37,367 nt of DNA from Candidatus Helarchaeota archaeon (GCA_013375405.1 JABXJU010000012.1:1-37367); one strand, 5' to 3'; counted from the stretch's first letter, positions 1-8,594 are shown. Program-made: numbers and translations. The notes: generated from the letters alone by a model not told the origin.

Positions 1-1554
1 ATAAGAGATACTACTCTTCGATTGGTCTCTTCATTGATTCCTGCCATTGTCTTCATAGTAGTAGCCATGACATTTTTCTCTCGCCCAGTTACGATAATTG
101 CTGTTATCTTGACTGCGATTGTTTCACCTTTTCTTTATGGGCCTTTGAGAAGACTACTTCAGCCAGTTATCCTGGGAGGGAAATATGATTACCAGAAGCT
201 TCTTAGAGAATCGACAAAATCGTTGGTTACTATGCTGGATTTGAAGCAGCTTTTGAACTATATTGTTAATACAATTTCAGAGACTGTGGGAGTAGATAAG
301 ATTTCGTTATTTTTAAAAGAAGAGGGCAAGCGGAGATATGAGATAAAAGCATCATATGGTCTAGATGAGGAATTAGTTGATAATTATGTTTTAAAGCCAA
401 ACGAGGGGATCATTCCCTGGCTTAAACAATCAAAAGCAGTGTTCATAAAAGAAGAGATGGAGAGGGCTCTACCTGGAAAGGCCTTTGAAAACATCTATGG
501 AGACCTGGGAAAGATAGGAGCAGAATTCGTCTTACCTTTATTTTATAAGCATAACTTAGTGGGAGTGTTGAATCTCTTCAACAAGCAGTCAGGAGGCATA
601 TACAACCAGACAGACATAGATATACTGGAATCCCTGGGAGCAGAGGCAGCAGTAGCCATAGAGAATGCCAGATTGCATACTGAGGTGATAACTGATGAGT
701 TGACTGGCCTTTATCAGCCAAAGTACTTTGAGTTAAGGCTGAGAGAAGAGATAGAGAAGGCAAAGAGGTATAGACACTGTCTCTCATTGATGATGGTAGA
801 GGTAGATAATTTTGAAGAATCTAAAAAGAGATATAGACAGAAGGAAGAAGATAAATTATTGAAGAGTATAGCAGAGATAGTCAGGGGTAATCTCAGGGTG
901 GGAGATATAGCCTGTAGGTGTGGGGAGAAGGGTTTTGGAATAATCTTGCCAGAAATCACAGAAGAGCCTTGGGGAAACATCAGGGAGAGGTTGAAGAAGC
1001 AGATAAAGGAAGCAGTGGAGATAGGGGAGAGGCTAAGGAGAAGAGTGAAGGAGGAAGAGTTAGGTGTAAACGTAAGTATAGGGATAGCGAGCTTTGATGG
1101 ACAGAATAGAGAGATGAAGAAAGAGATTCTGATTAAGCAGGCTAAAGAAGCCCTAGGTCAGGCAAAAAGAGAAGGGAACACAGTAAAAGTATTCTATGAT
1201 GAGAAGTTAAGGAAAGAAATATCTACGGAGGTTCTTGAATGGATAAAGGAGACAGAGGAGACCCTGGTCTCTGGAGAGATATATGTAGACTTAACTAAAC
1301 ATACTGTTCAGGTTAAAGGCAAGCCAGTCAAGTTGACACCTAAAGGGTTCGATTTGCTCTGCCTTCTGATGAAGAAGAAGGGTAGAGTATTAAACAGGGG
1401 TTTCATAACAGAGAGCATATGGGGATATGAATACTTTGGCACCACCAGGACAGTAGATTCCCACATCAAGATACTAAGGCAGAAGTTAGGTAGTGAGGGC
1501 AAGAAGATTAAGACCATAGAAGGCATCGGCTACAAATTCATTGATGAAGAGTAG
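1..1554 (+). CDS. Membrane sensor with GAF, degenerate GGDEF and OmpR-type DNA-binding domain (5' partial)
   Basis: The frame is open from base 1, so the N-terminus lies outside the window; the first in-frame TTG at 22 is probably not the true start. The visible protein starts with hydrophobic segments, then a GAF domain (about residues 55-205 of the visible part), a GGDEF-fold domain opening with DELTGLYQPKYF, and a C-terminal winged helix of OmpR/PhoB type (LTPKGFDLLCLLM, then RTVDSHIKILRQKLG and IEGIGYKF). The GGDEF signature reads CGEKGFGIILP, so diguanylate cyclase activity is unlikely. It is probably a one-chain membrane-bound transcription regulator. The last 440 residues are about 90% identical by eye to the regulator at 34208. 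Architecture is clear; the signal sensed is unknown. Confidence 0.85.
   Translation: MRDTTLRLVSSLIPAIVFIVVAMTFFSRPVTIIAVILTAIVSPFLYGPLRRLLQPVILGGKYDYQKLLRESTKSLVTMLDLKQLLNYIVNTISETVGVDKISLFLKEEGKRRYEIKASYGLDEELVDNYVLKPNEGIIPWLKQSKAVFIKEEMERALPGKAFENIYGDLGKIGAEFVLPLFYKHNLVGVLNLFNKQSGGIYNQTDIDILESLGAEAAVAIENARLHTEVITDELTGLYQPKYFELRLREEIEKAKRYRHCLSLMMVEVDNFEESKKRYRQKEEDKLLKSIAEIVRGNLRVGDIACRCGEKGFGIILPEITEEPWGNIRERLKKQIKEAVEIGERLRRRVKEEELGVNVSIGIASFDGQNREMKKEILIKQAKEALGQAKREGNTVKVFYDEKLRKEISTEVLEWIKETEETLVSGEIYVDLTKHTVQVKGKPVKLTPKGFDLLCLLMKKKGRVLNRGFITESIWGYEYFGTTRTVDSHIKILRQKLGSEGKKIKTIEGIGYKFIDEE
224..1545 (+). repeat. Long direct repeat, left copy (regulator GAF-GGDEF-wHTH coding part)
   Basis: This part of the left regulator gene matches 35126-36447 base for base in long runs at a constant offset of about 34,902, in the same orientation. 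The two copies bracket the whole biosynthetic region. No transposase or terminal inverted repeats are seen, so this is a paralogous gene repeat and not an insertion sequence. Confidence 0.8.
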
Positions 1555-1663
1555 TGGAGTGGCCCCTCCCCACTGATTTATGCGAAGTTTAGCTTCTTGG
1601 CAATCGGCCTATTCACGCAGTAAAATCCTACCAAAAACGCTGCATAATTAAGCCCACTTTAAA

Positions 1664-1692
1664 TTTCACAAAAATTTCACAAAATCTTCACA
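1664..1692 (+). promoter_or_regulatory. Three 11-bp-spaced direct repeats (TTTCACA), possible OmpR/PhoB-type operator
   Basis: TTTCACA begins at 1664 and 1675, and CTTCACA at 1686, an exact 11-base spacing. OmpR/PhoB-family winged helices are known to bind head-to-tail repeats with this period, and the regulators on both flanks end in such a domain. The third repeat overlaps a possible -35 element. Binding is inferred. Confidence 0.5.
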
Positions 1693-1716
1693 CAAATATC
1701 ATATGGGTATTATAGT
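1687..1716 (+). promoter_or_regulatory. Possible sigma70-type promoter
   Basis: TTCACA (1687-1692) is followed after 18 bases by TATAGT (1711-1716); TATTAT at 1708 is an alternative -10. It lies downstream of the left regulator stop and points toward the cluster. The match is moderate, and the first gene starts 460 bases away. Confidence 0.35.
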
Positions 1717-2175
1717 ATTAATGGCGATATGCTTGACTTCCTTCGCCAGAATTCTAAATTTAAAACACTAATTTCTAAACAGATCCAAAATAACGGATAT
1801 CGGAATTCATCCGGAGTTCTTGCGACAACAAGGTTGGCCGTCGCATAAATCCTCCTTTTCGGAAGGACTTCAGTCTTTTGGAGGGGGTTCGTACCCCAAT
1901 TTTCATGGTGATCCACATCCAAAATATATCCTGCATTTTCAGCTAGGCTTCAGGCTTTTTCGTCCGGATAGCGTGTAGAATTTCGGACAGGATATGCACC
2001 GCGGTATTAGAGAATTTAGTAAAAGGGAGTTAGCGTGGACATCATCTGGCCAAAGGGGATCTTGGTTCATATTCAAAATACTAAAAGGATTTGTTATCCC
2101 TATTTTGTTGAAAATTGTAAAGGTCACTTAAGCAAAACCTTTAGTGGATTCACAAATAAACTTAGAGATTCGTAG

Positions 2176-3405
2176 ATGAAACAAAGAATAGTTATCACAG
2201 GAGCAAGTACGGTAACGCCATTTGGTGTAGATAAGAACAACTTTTTTGAAAATATTGTTTCAGGCAAAAGTTGTATTAAAGAAATAACAAAATTTCCGAA
2301 TCAAAAAATCCCAGCGAAACTCGGCGGTGAAATTTCATCTGGATTTCTAAGGAATGTAATTCGTGACGAACGTTTATTAAGAACAACATTTATTTCACAA
2401 CTCGCATTAACAGCTGGTATTTTGTGTGTTCAGGATGCAAAAATCAAAATTACAAGAGGTAATTCATCTAAGACAGGTATTTTTTTTGCTACTTCTCAGG
2501 GGTCAATTAACGCAATTGAAAAAATTTACAAAAATTTGCTTAGTACAGGACCACAAAGTATAGATCCATTACTATTCGCAGAAACAGTATTTAATGCTCC
2601 TGCAAGTTTACTAAGTATCAAATTAGGTATTCGGGGGCCTTGTGTCGTGATGCCTATGGGTGGTGGCGGGAGTGGCTCTGTCCTTGCTTACGCTATCCAT
2701 TATTTGAGGACTGGATTGATTGATTATGCATTGGTGGGTGCTGCTGATGAATTAAGTGAGGCAGTAAGGGAAGCATATTTTCATTTAGGAGTCCTATCTC
2801 CTTGTGATACACAACCAGAAGGTTCAAGACCATTTGATAAAACACGAAATGGAATGGTGCTTTCAGAAGGTAGCGGATTCGTTATGTTAGAAACACTCAA
2901 TAATGCAGAAAAACGAAATGCACATATTTATGGTGAGATTATTGGATTTGGGATGTGCAATGATGGTTATCGTTTAGCGGATTGCGACCCAACAGGTATA
3001 GGAGTATCGATGGTGATTAAGAAAGCATTAAATTCTACGAATGTAAGAGAAGAGGAGATAGATTACATCTGCGCCTTTGCAAATTCATTAAAAGATTTAG
3101 ATTTGGTCGAAACAAAAGGCATTAAAGCAGCTCTTGGTGATTATGCGTATAAATGCCCTGTCAGTAGTATAAAAGGTGCAACAGGGATGCTAGGGGCAAC
3201 GGGTTTATTTTATAATATTATCATTTCATGTTTGGCAATTAAGCACAATGTTATACCTCCAACAATCAACTACAAACATTTTGACTATGAATGCGATTTA
3301 AATCTCGTGACCAATAATTCAAAGATAGCCAAGTTAAACACTGTCTTGGTTGAGGGATATTGTTGGGGTGGAATTTATAATTCATTTATTCTAAGGAAGG
3401 TATAA
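2176..3405 (+). CDS. Ketosynthase-fold protein lacking all catalytic residues (CLF-like)
   Basis: A 409-residue thiolase-fold protein of the FabF/KAS II family, full length for the family. It starts with the typical MKQRIVITGASTVTPFG strand and keeps the PFDKTRNGMVLSEGSG motif. The active-site Cys is replaced by Gly (about residue 163, in a GGGG stretch). The HGTGT His is absent (AFANSLKDLDLVE), and the second His motif reads IKGATGMLGATG. It cannot be a normal condensing enzyme. It may pair with a ketosynthase as a chain-length-factor-like subunit, or bind acyl chains. It is the first gene after the leader; the start has only a weak ribosome binding site. Fold assignment is firm, role is inferred. 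Confidence 0.88.
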   Translation: MKQRIVITGASTVTPFGVDKNNFFENIVSGKSCIKEITKFPNQKIPAKLGGEISSGFLRNVIRDERLLRTTFISQLALTAGILCVQDAKIKITRGNSSKTGIFFATSQGSINAIEKIYKNLLSTGPQSIDPLLFAETVFNAPASLLSIKLGIRGPCVVMPMGGGGSGSVLAYAIHYLRTGLIDYALVGAADELSEAVREAYFHLGVLSPCDTQPEGSRPFDKTRNGMVLSEGSGFVMLETLNNAEKRNAHIYGEIIGFGMCNDGYRLADCDPTGIGVSMVIKKALNSTNVREEEIDYICAFANSLKDLDLVETKGIKAALGDYAYKCPVSSIKGATGMLGATGLFYNIIISCLAIKHNVIPPTINYKHFDYECDLNLVTNNSKIAKLNTVLVEGYCWGGIYNSFILRKV

Positions 3406-3408
3406 TCA

Positions 3409-3605
3409 ATGTATATTTTGGGTATTAATTGTCTTATGCATGACTTCTCTGTCTGTCTATCGAAGGATGGGAAAATAATGGTAGCAATTGAATCTGAACG
3501 TATTACAAGACATAAACATTCTGTACCGAAAGGGAAACTCCTGAAAATGCATTAAATGCCTTTTTATCAACACAAATGGAATATTTGGTCTTAGGAAATT
3601 ACTAG
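3409..3605 (+). pseudogene. Remnant of a NodU/CmcH-type carbamoyltransferase N-terminus
   Basis: From ATG 3409 the sequence reads MYILGINCLMHDFSVCL, then DGKIMVAIESERITRHKH, which is the N-terminal signature of the carbamoyltransferase family (GIN..HD.S.CL, E.ER..R.KH). A stop occurs after 48 codons (3553-3555). A frameshifted continuation (ENALNAFLSTQMEYLVLGNY) runs from 3543 to a stop at 3603. The family protein is over 500 residues, so this is a fragment. No further gene is seen up to 3827. Confidence 0.7.
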
Positions 3606-3827
3606 GTTAAGAAAAATGGAGGGATAAGCCAAATCTAAACGATAAAAAACTTTTAGAAATAAATACATCGGGAGCAGCAGTGAGAAACACTAATTACACA
3701 AGAGAAAAAAGCCCGATATTTTAGAAAGATAGAATAAAATAGACGTAAACGGGGACTTAAAATATTATTTAAATTTGAAGAAACATTTGCACATAAGAAA
3801 TAAAAATATCAAAGAGGTGTTAACCAA

Positions 3828-4946
3828 ATGGTAAAAAGACCGTTGTATGAATTTCATTTAAAGAACAAAGCAGAATTTAAAACTTATGGAGATTGCGAAT
3901 GCGAAATGGTAAGTAAGTATCATGAGTTTGAAAAAGAATACTGGGCAATTAGAAATGACATTGCCTTAATGGATGTTTCAGGAGTAACAAAGGTAAGAAT
4001 AGCAAGTGAAGGCGCTACTGACTATTTAGATTATATCTGTACAGGGAATATCCTTTCGCTCTCAGAGGGGAAATCTATTTATACCGCTATTTGTGGAGAT
4101 AATGGAACGATAATTGCCTTGGTTCATGTGTTAAAAGATGTAGATGACTATTTGCTTTTTACCGACCCGGAGAAAAGGAGAACTTTACTGGATTGGTTAA
4201 ATGGACATAAACAAGACAGAGTAGAAATAAAAGACATAAGCGAAGAATTTAGTTGTATCTCAATAAATGGACCTAAGGCGATAGAGATACCTAAAATAGT
4301 CATTAGTGAAGACATATTAGGACTTCCCTATCTTGGATTTGAGCGTTATAAAATTGACGATATAGATTGTATACTTTATAGATGTGGACTATCAGGAGAA
4401 TATGAATATAAATTTTTATTACCGCCTGATAAGACATTAAGAGTCTGGGAAAAGATAATCGAAGTGGGCAAAGATTTTAACTTACTTTGCTGTGGATTAG
4501 ATTCTTTGGAAATCCCAATGTTAGAAATGAGATCAGTAAATCAACAAAAAGATCTGTTGCCCGATACTACGCTTTTGCAAGCAGGGCTGCACTGGATGGT
4601 AAATTTCCGTAAGGAACGATTTATTGGTAAAGATGCTATCTTTAAAGAAAAGCAAGCAAAGCCAATTCAAAAATTGACAATGTTTACTTCAGAATCAGAA
4701 AGGATTCAGAGAAATAATAAACTTTATATTGAGGAAGAAAATGTAGGATTTGTTATTCACTCAGGATATTCTCCAAAATTAAAAAGAACGATTGGGTGCG
4801 CTTACATTAAGAGAGAATATGCATATTCTGGTATCGATTTTGAAATAGAAGTACAACCCAATATTAGGGAGATCCTTCATACTGCATCTACTCCATTGTT
4901 TTTAACTAAAACAGTAACAGGAATAAAAGAAGAGGAAACGAAGTAA
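3828..4946 (+). CDS. GcvT-like (aminomethyltransferase-fold) protein
   Basis: A 372-residue member of the glycine-cleavage T-protein/YgfZ superfamily, close to GcvT length. Visible motifs are IRNDIALMDVSGVTKVRI near residue 44, the mid-protein CGLDSLEIPMLEMR, and VNFRKERFIGKDAI, all at usual GcvT positions. The catalytic Asp region (normally GG.IDD) reads NGTIIALVHV, so the usual acidic residues are missing. Relatives use folate for one-carbon transfer or act in Fe-S cluster maintenance. With the Asp lost, ordinary aminomethyl transfer is doubtful. No P, H or L protein genes are nearby, so a role in glycine cleavage is unlikely. The start has an upstream AAGAGGTG. Confidence 0.78.
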   Translation: MVKRPLYEFHLKNKAEFKTYGDCECEMVSKYHEFEKEYWAIRNDIALMDVSGVTKVRIASEGATDYLDYICTGNILSLSEGKSIYTAICGDNGTIIALVHVLKDVDDYLLFTDPEKRRTLLDWLNGHKQDRVEIKDISEEFSCISINGPKAIEIPKIVISEDILGLPYLGFERYKIDDIDCILYRCGLSGEYEYKFLLPPDKTLRVWEKIIEVGKDFNLLCCGLDSLEIPMLEMRSVNQQKDLLPDTTLLQAGLHWMVNFRKERFIGKDAIFKEKQAKPIQKLTMFTSESERIQRNNKLYIEEENVGFVIHSGYSPKLKRTIGCAYIKREYAYSGIDFEIEVQPNIREILHTASTPLFLTKTVTGIKEEETK

Positions 4947-4947
4947 A

Positions 4948-5155
4948 ATGGAAAAGTTTATTTTCTTTTTGCGGGCTTCCACGGGCGGTACTCATATCTT
5001 AAGGTCATTTCTCATTGGTAGCAAATTACAAGAAATGGCTTACGAAGTTGGCGTTGGATATGCCCAAAAAAGATAGAAATTTTTAAAGAATATTTTCCTT
5101 TAGTGAAAAAATAGGGCCTCTTTACATAGAAACCGCAGCAATTGGAGTGCAATAA
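4948..5155 (+). pseudogene. Degraded gene of unknown family
   Basis: ATG 4948 opens a 42-codon frame (MEKFIFFLRASTGGTHILRS...) ending at 5076. The reading continues plausibly in another frame (ICPKKIEIFKEYFPLVKK) to 5114, and again in a third (IGPLYIETAAIGVQ) to about 5155. Successive frameshifts within coding-like sequence suggest a decayed gene. I do not recognise the family. The following bases up to the ACP hold only its ribosome binding site. Confidence 0.4.
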
Positions 5156-5220
5156 TTCAGTTTATTGCTGAAGTTTTTTTCATGCGAAACTTTTTGTCTC
5201 TAAACAGCGCAATCTTTTAA

Positions 5221-5228
5221 AGGAGGTG
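5221..5228 (+). promoter_or_regulatory. Strong ribosome binding site pointing to an ATA start for the ACP
   Basis: AGGAGGTG lies 5 to 7 bases before an in-frame ATA (5234-5236). The next conventional in-frame start is GTG 5267, which has no Shine-Dalgarno match at the right distance. An upstream in-frame stop at 5201 excludes a longer start. Confidence 0.5.
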
Positions 5229-5266
5229 TAGCTATAAACAGCAAAACAGACGTTAGAAAAGAAAAG

Positions 5267-5569
5267 GTGAAGGAAAGGACTGAACAGAGAAAGGAGATTC
5301 TTGAGCGCGTAAAAAAAGTTTTGATCGACAGACTAAGATTAGATTTGGAGCCAGATGAAATTGCTGATGATAGTCCATTATTTGGGCTTGGATTGGGATT
5401 GGATTCTGTTGATGCATTAGAAATTGTTGTTGGTATTGAACAGGAATTCGGAATATCTATTACAGATGAAGATATGCAGGCATTCCGTTCTATAAATACC
5501 ATTGTAGACTTCACTATGGAACGGTTAGAGGGTAAAGAAAAAGAAGATAAAGGAGGTATTACACAATGA
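5267..5569 (+). CDS. Acyl carrier protein 1
   Basis: An acyl carrier protein of about 100 residues. The phosphopantetheine Ser sits in GLGLDSVDALEIV (Ser47 from the GTG start), followed by the helix GIEQEFGISITDEDM, as in FabF-partner ACPs of type II systems. GTG 5267 is the first conventional start, but the strong ribosome binding site at 5221 favours an ATA start at 5234, which adds 11 residues and moves the Ser to 58. It overlaps the next gene by 4 bases. It should carry growing chains for the ketosynthases downstream after AcpS (15734) adds its cofactor. ACP identity is near certain. Confidence 0.93.
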   Translation: MKERTEQRKEILERVKKVLIDRLRLDLEPDEIADDSPLFGLGLGLDSVDALEIVVGIEQEFGISITDEDMQAFRSINTIVDFTMERLEGKEKEDKGGITQ

Positions 5570-6288
5570 AACTAAATTTATCGAAACTTTTGGCACTGGT
5601 GAACATTCTTTTCATAATTTTTCCATGTTTCTCTATTGGAGAACAAATTAGAGTTGATTATCCTTATAATGTCTGGGATGAAAAGGAACTCAGAGAGATT
5701 GTAAAAGATTATGAAAATAAATACAGCATCGAAAAATCAACGGAAGTGTTAAAGATTTTGGGAATAGCGTATCATAACTTGGCTGCTTTAGGAAACAGAG
5801 GGGTAGCCAAACGCAGTGTGAGATATTTAAAGAAGTTACATAATACCTTGCCTGCTGATATCGAAACTTTAGCATATCTTGGCAGTGCCACAACTATCTT
5901 GGGACGCGATTCTTTTAACCCAATTAACAAAATAAGGTATGTGTCGGATGGGACAAAACTTATAGATAAAGCAATTAAAAACGAACCGAGTAATATAGTA
6001 ATGCGGATACTGCGAATTAGTAATAGTAGAGCTCTTCCTCGTTTTTTTGGTAGATATAAGTTTGCAGAGAGAGATTTAGAATTCTTGCTTGAGTTTGCTG
6101 AAAAAGAACCATTGCTTTTCCCATCAGGCTTATTAGCAAAAATTTATTATTTGAAAGGAGAAGTCCTTAATGATAAAGGAAAAATAAACTCAGCACAAGA
6201 ATTTTGGAGGAAAGCAGCGGAAGTTTCTCCGGAATCGCCATCTGGAAAGCAGGCATCGGAACGGCTAAAAAAAGTATATACTCAATAA
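5566..6288 (+). CDS. Exported TPR-like protein
   Basis: A 240-residue protein with an N-terminal signal sequence (MKLNLSKLLALVNILFIIFP, then CFSIGEQ). A cysteine near residue 21 is not in a good lipobox. The mature part is helical, with TPR-like segments (EVLKILGIAYHNLAALGNRG; ETLAYLGSATTILG; AEFWRKAAEVSPESPSGKQA-like C-terminus). It overlaps the ACP stop by 4 bases, so is probably translationally coupled. A periplasmic scaffold serving the export part of the pathway is possible; no enzymatic motif is seen. Confidence 0.75.
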   Translation: MKLNLSKLLALVNILFIIFPCFSIGEQIRVDYPYNVWDEKELREIVKDYENKYSIEKSTEVLKILGIAYHNLAALGNRGVAKRSVRYLKKLHNTLPADIETLAYLGSATTILGRDSFNPINKIRYVSDGTKLIDKAIKNEPSNIVMRILRISNSRALPRFFGRYKFAERDLEFLLEFAEKEPLLFPSGLLAKIYYLKGEVLNDKGKINSAQEFWRKAAEVSPESPSGKQASERLKKVYTQ

Positions 6289-6301
6289 GATATAAAAAGC
6301 T

Positions 6302-6709
6302 ATGAAGTATAGTTGTGATGTCGAAATTAAAGTGAGATATTCGGAAACAGATCAGATGGGTCTTGTATATCATGCTAACTATATAATATGGTTTAATATA
6401 GCAAGGGACGAACTTATGCGCCAGTTCGGAGTATCAATCACTAAATGGGAAGGTCTTGGATACCTATTTCCTGTAGTTGAAGTTCATTGTTACTATAAAT
6501 ATCCAGCTCGATATGGTGATGTCGTGATAATAAAAGCAACAACAGAGCTTTCCTCGGTTCCCAAAATTCAGGTGAATTATGAAGTATTACATAAAAAAAC
6601 TAAACGTCACTTAGCTACAGGAAAGACCGTTAATGTAATAACTACAAAAGATGGTAGATTGTTATTAAGAATGCCAGATATACTGTTAGGGAAGAAAAAT
6701 GAAGAATAA
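6302..6709 (+). CDS. Acyl-CoA/acyl-ACP thioesterase, 4HBT hotdog family
   Basis: A 135-residue single-hotdog thioesterase of the YbgC/FadM type. The signature YSETDQMGLVYHANYIIWF places the catalytic Asp at residue 17, followed by RDELMRQFG. Such enzymes hydrolyse acyl thioesters; in aryl polyene clusters a related protein may release or proof-read chains. It overlaps the next ketosynthase start by 11 bases. Substrate is unknown. Confidence 0.9.
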   Translation: MKYSCDVEIKVRYSETDQMGLVYHANYIIWFNIARDELMRQFGVSITKWEGLGYLFPVVEVHCYYKYPARYGDVVIIKATTELSSVPKIQVNYEVLHKKTKRHLATGKTVNVITTKDGRLLLRMPDILLGKKNEE

Positions 6710-7922
6710 AAGAAGGGTAGTAGTAACGGGCATGGGTATTCTTTCGCCTATAGGGGACACAATAGAAAGTTATTGTCAAGGATTAAAAAAAGGAATCTGT
6801 GGTATAGAGAAGATTACAGCATTTGATACAAGAGGATGGAAGTATAAATATGGTGCAGAAATAAAAAATCTTGAACTATTTAAATATTTTTCAAAAAGAG
6901 AATTGAAAAGGATGGACCGTGCTTCACAGATTTCTTTAGTGGCTTGTAACGAAGCAATAGAAAGAAGCAAGTTAGATTTTTCTAAGGAAGATAAGAGGAG
7001 ATGTGGGGTCTGTTTAGGGACGACGCTTGGAGGCACGATACTTGCAGGAAAATACTACAAAAAACTTTTTGCAACCTCGAAACATTTTGTTAGTTATTTA
7101 TTAGATTATCCTTTATATTCTGCTGGAACAAGGATTTGTGTTAATTATGGTTTATTGGGGCCTAATATTGTTACTTCAACTGCCTGTAGTTCAGCAAATG
7201 TCGCCATGGGCTGTGCTTTTGACCTGATACGTTTTGCAGAAGCAGATATAGTGATAACAGGTGGGTTTGATACAATGGCTGAACTTACTTGTGCTGGTTT
7301 TGGTGTTCTAAGGAATGTTTCTACAAGCCTTTGCCGTCCTTTTGATAAAAATCGTGAAGGGTTAATTTTAGGTGAGGGTGCTGGTATTTTGATTTTTGAA
7401 GAGTTAGAACATGCAAAAGGAAGAAATGCACCTATTTTTGCTGAAATTTTGAGCTATAGCGTGTCTTCTGACGCGTACCATATGACAGCACCAGATATTT
7501 CCGGTAAAGGTCCAGCTGCTTCGATGAGTTTAGCTTTGGAATCTGCTATGATTAGTTATGAGAAAATTGATTATGTAAATGCTCACGGGACAGGCACTTT
7601 ATATAATGATTTAATCGAGACAATAGCAATAAAAAAAGTTTTCAAAGGTTATGCTTATGAAATTCCCATAAGTTCTACTAAATCAATGATAGGACATACT
7701 TTAGGTGCCTGCGGTGCTAATGAGTTAATAGCAACAATTTTGGCAATAAATTATAATTTCGTGCCGCCGACTATCAATTATGAAACCCCAGATCCTAAAT
7801 GTGACCTTGATTATGTACCTAATGCCTCGCGAGATAAACGAGTTAATTTCGCTATGTCTAACACCTTTGGTTTTGGTGGGAATAATTGTAGCATAGTTGT
7901 TGGTAAATATTTTGAGGAATAG
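6699..7922 (+). CDS. 3-oxoacyl-ACP synthase, complete catalytic triad
   Basis: A 407-residue FabF-like condensing enzyme. Cys163 is in STACSSANVAMG, His296 in AHGTGT, and His333 in STKSMIGHTLGACG; the C-terminal loop NTFGFGGNN is intact. It should catalyse decarboxylative condensation of malonyl-ACP with an acyl primer. It lies between thioesterase and dehydratase with overlapping or near-touching ends. It closely resembles the N-terminal half of the fusion at 30449 (same RELKRMDRASQ, LGTTLGG and PTINYE features), so the two probably arose by duplication. Confidence 0.95.
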   Translation: MKNKRRVVVTGMGILSPIGDTIESYCQGLKKGICGIEKITAFDTRGWKYKYGAEIKNLELFKYFSKRELKRMDRASQISLVACNEAIERSKLDFSKEDKRRCGVCLGTTLGGTILAGKYYKKLFATSKHFVSYLLDYPLYSAGTRICVNYGLLGPNIVTSTACSSANVAMGCAFDLIRFAEADIVITGGFDTMAELTCAGFGVLRNVSTSLCRPFDKNREGLILGEGAGILIFEELEHAKGRNAPIFAEILSYSVSSDAYHMTAPDISGKGPAASMSLALESAMISYEKIDYVNAHGTGTLYNDLIETIAIKKVFKGYAYEIPISSTKSMIGHTLGACGANELIATILAINYNFVPPTINYETPDPKCDLDYVPNASRDKRVNFAMSNTFGFGGNNCSIVVGKYFEE

Positions 7923-7925
7923 GGC

Positions 7926-8393
7926 ATGGAAAAGATAAGACGAAAGAACTTGATCTTTGATATTGAAGATATCAGAAGAAGATTACCCCATAGATTTCCA
8001 TTCCTGATGTTGGACAAAATCGTGGAACAAAAGCCAGGTTACTGCAAAGGAATAAAAAATATCACAATCAATGAATGGCAATTTATGGGTCATTTTCCAA
8101 AACAGGCAATTATGCCTGGAATGCTCATTGCGGAAGCAATAGCCCAGACTGGTGCATTTGTTGGTCCTCCTCCGGAAGAAATTTCAAAAGAAGAAAAAGA
8201 ATCACTACCTAAGGAATCATTTCTCATTAGTATGGACGTAAAATTTTTACAGCCAGTTACTGTCGGTGACCAAATGGCTATCGAAGTAAAATTTATCAAA
8301 AAGATAGGTAAAATGAATATGTTCTATGGTGAGGTGAAAGTAGAAAACATGTTAGTAACTAAGGCAAAATTCACAACCATGGATATTGAATAG
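7926..8393 (+). CDS. 3-hydroxyacyl-ACP dehydratase, FabZ family
   Basis: A 155-residue hotdog dehydratase with LPHRFPFLMLDKIVE, the active-site His56 in GHFPKQAIMPG, and Glu70 in LIAEAIAQTGAF. It removes water from 3-hydroxyacyl-ACP to give the trans-2-enoyl chain. No enoyl reductase is found in the window, so double bonds formed here may be kept, as in polyene pathways (inference). It starts three bases after the preceding ketosynthase stop. Confidence 0.94.
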   Translation: MEKIRRKNLIFDIEDIRRRLPHRFPFLMLDKIVEQKPGYCKGIKNITINEWQFMGHFPKQAIMPGMLIAEAIAQTGAFVGPPPEEISKEEKESLPKESFLISMDVKFLQPVTVGDQMAIEVKFIKKIGKMNMFYGEVKVENMLVTKAKFTTMDIE

Positions 8394-8399
8394 AAAACG

Positions 8400-8594
8400 A
8401 TGTTTAGAAACAAAAAATGTAAATTTAGATTTTTTGGCAGGTTTCCCTTTGGTTTTATTTTTTGTGCCCCGGGACTTAATCGTTTTGACAAAAAGGAATA
8501 TTTAGAATTCTTAGAAGAATATGAAAAAGAACTCCGAGAAGAATTAGAAGATGTTAAAAGGAGGATAAATGAAGTTCATAAAAGTGCCAAATAA
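8400..8594 (+). CDS. Small protein with charged coiled-coil tail
   Basis: A 64-residue protein. The first half is basic and aromatic (FRFFGRFPFGFIFCAPG), the second a strongly charged helix (YLEFLEEYEKELREELEDV) ending in KRRINEVHK. This layout resembles small DUF5320-like proteins with a Gly/Phe-rich head and coiled-coil tail; the match is by eye. It overlaps the next small gene by 26 bases and lies inside the operon. Function unknown. Confidence 0.6.
   Translation: MFRNKKCKFRFFGRFPFGFIFCAPGLNRFDKKEYLEFLEEYEKELREELEDVKRRINEVHKSAK

Larger units (their letters stand above)
1555..2175. other. Non-coding leader region
   Basis: This 621-base gap between the left regulator and the first ketosynthase-fold gene holds no convincing gene on either strand. 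It contains the 11-bp repeat array and possible promoter described separately, plus a small hairpin (TCCTT, loop, AAGGA, 1853-1867). Short minus-strand frames at 1710-1922 and 1939-2127 have no recognisable domain. The 450 bases between promoter and gene could be an untranslated leader or remains of a lost gene. Confidence 0.5.

Noticed and set aside
1853..1867. Terminator hairpin (TCCTT/AAGGA)
   Set aside because: The stem is only 5 bp and has no T-run after it.
1710..2127. Minus-strand genes in the leader region
   Set aside because: The frames are short, have no ribosome binding site or known domain, and could be chance open frames.
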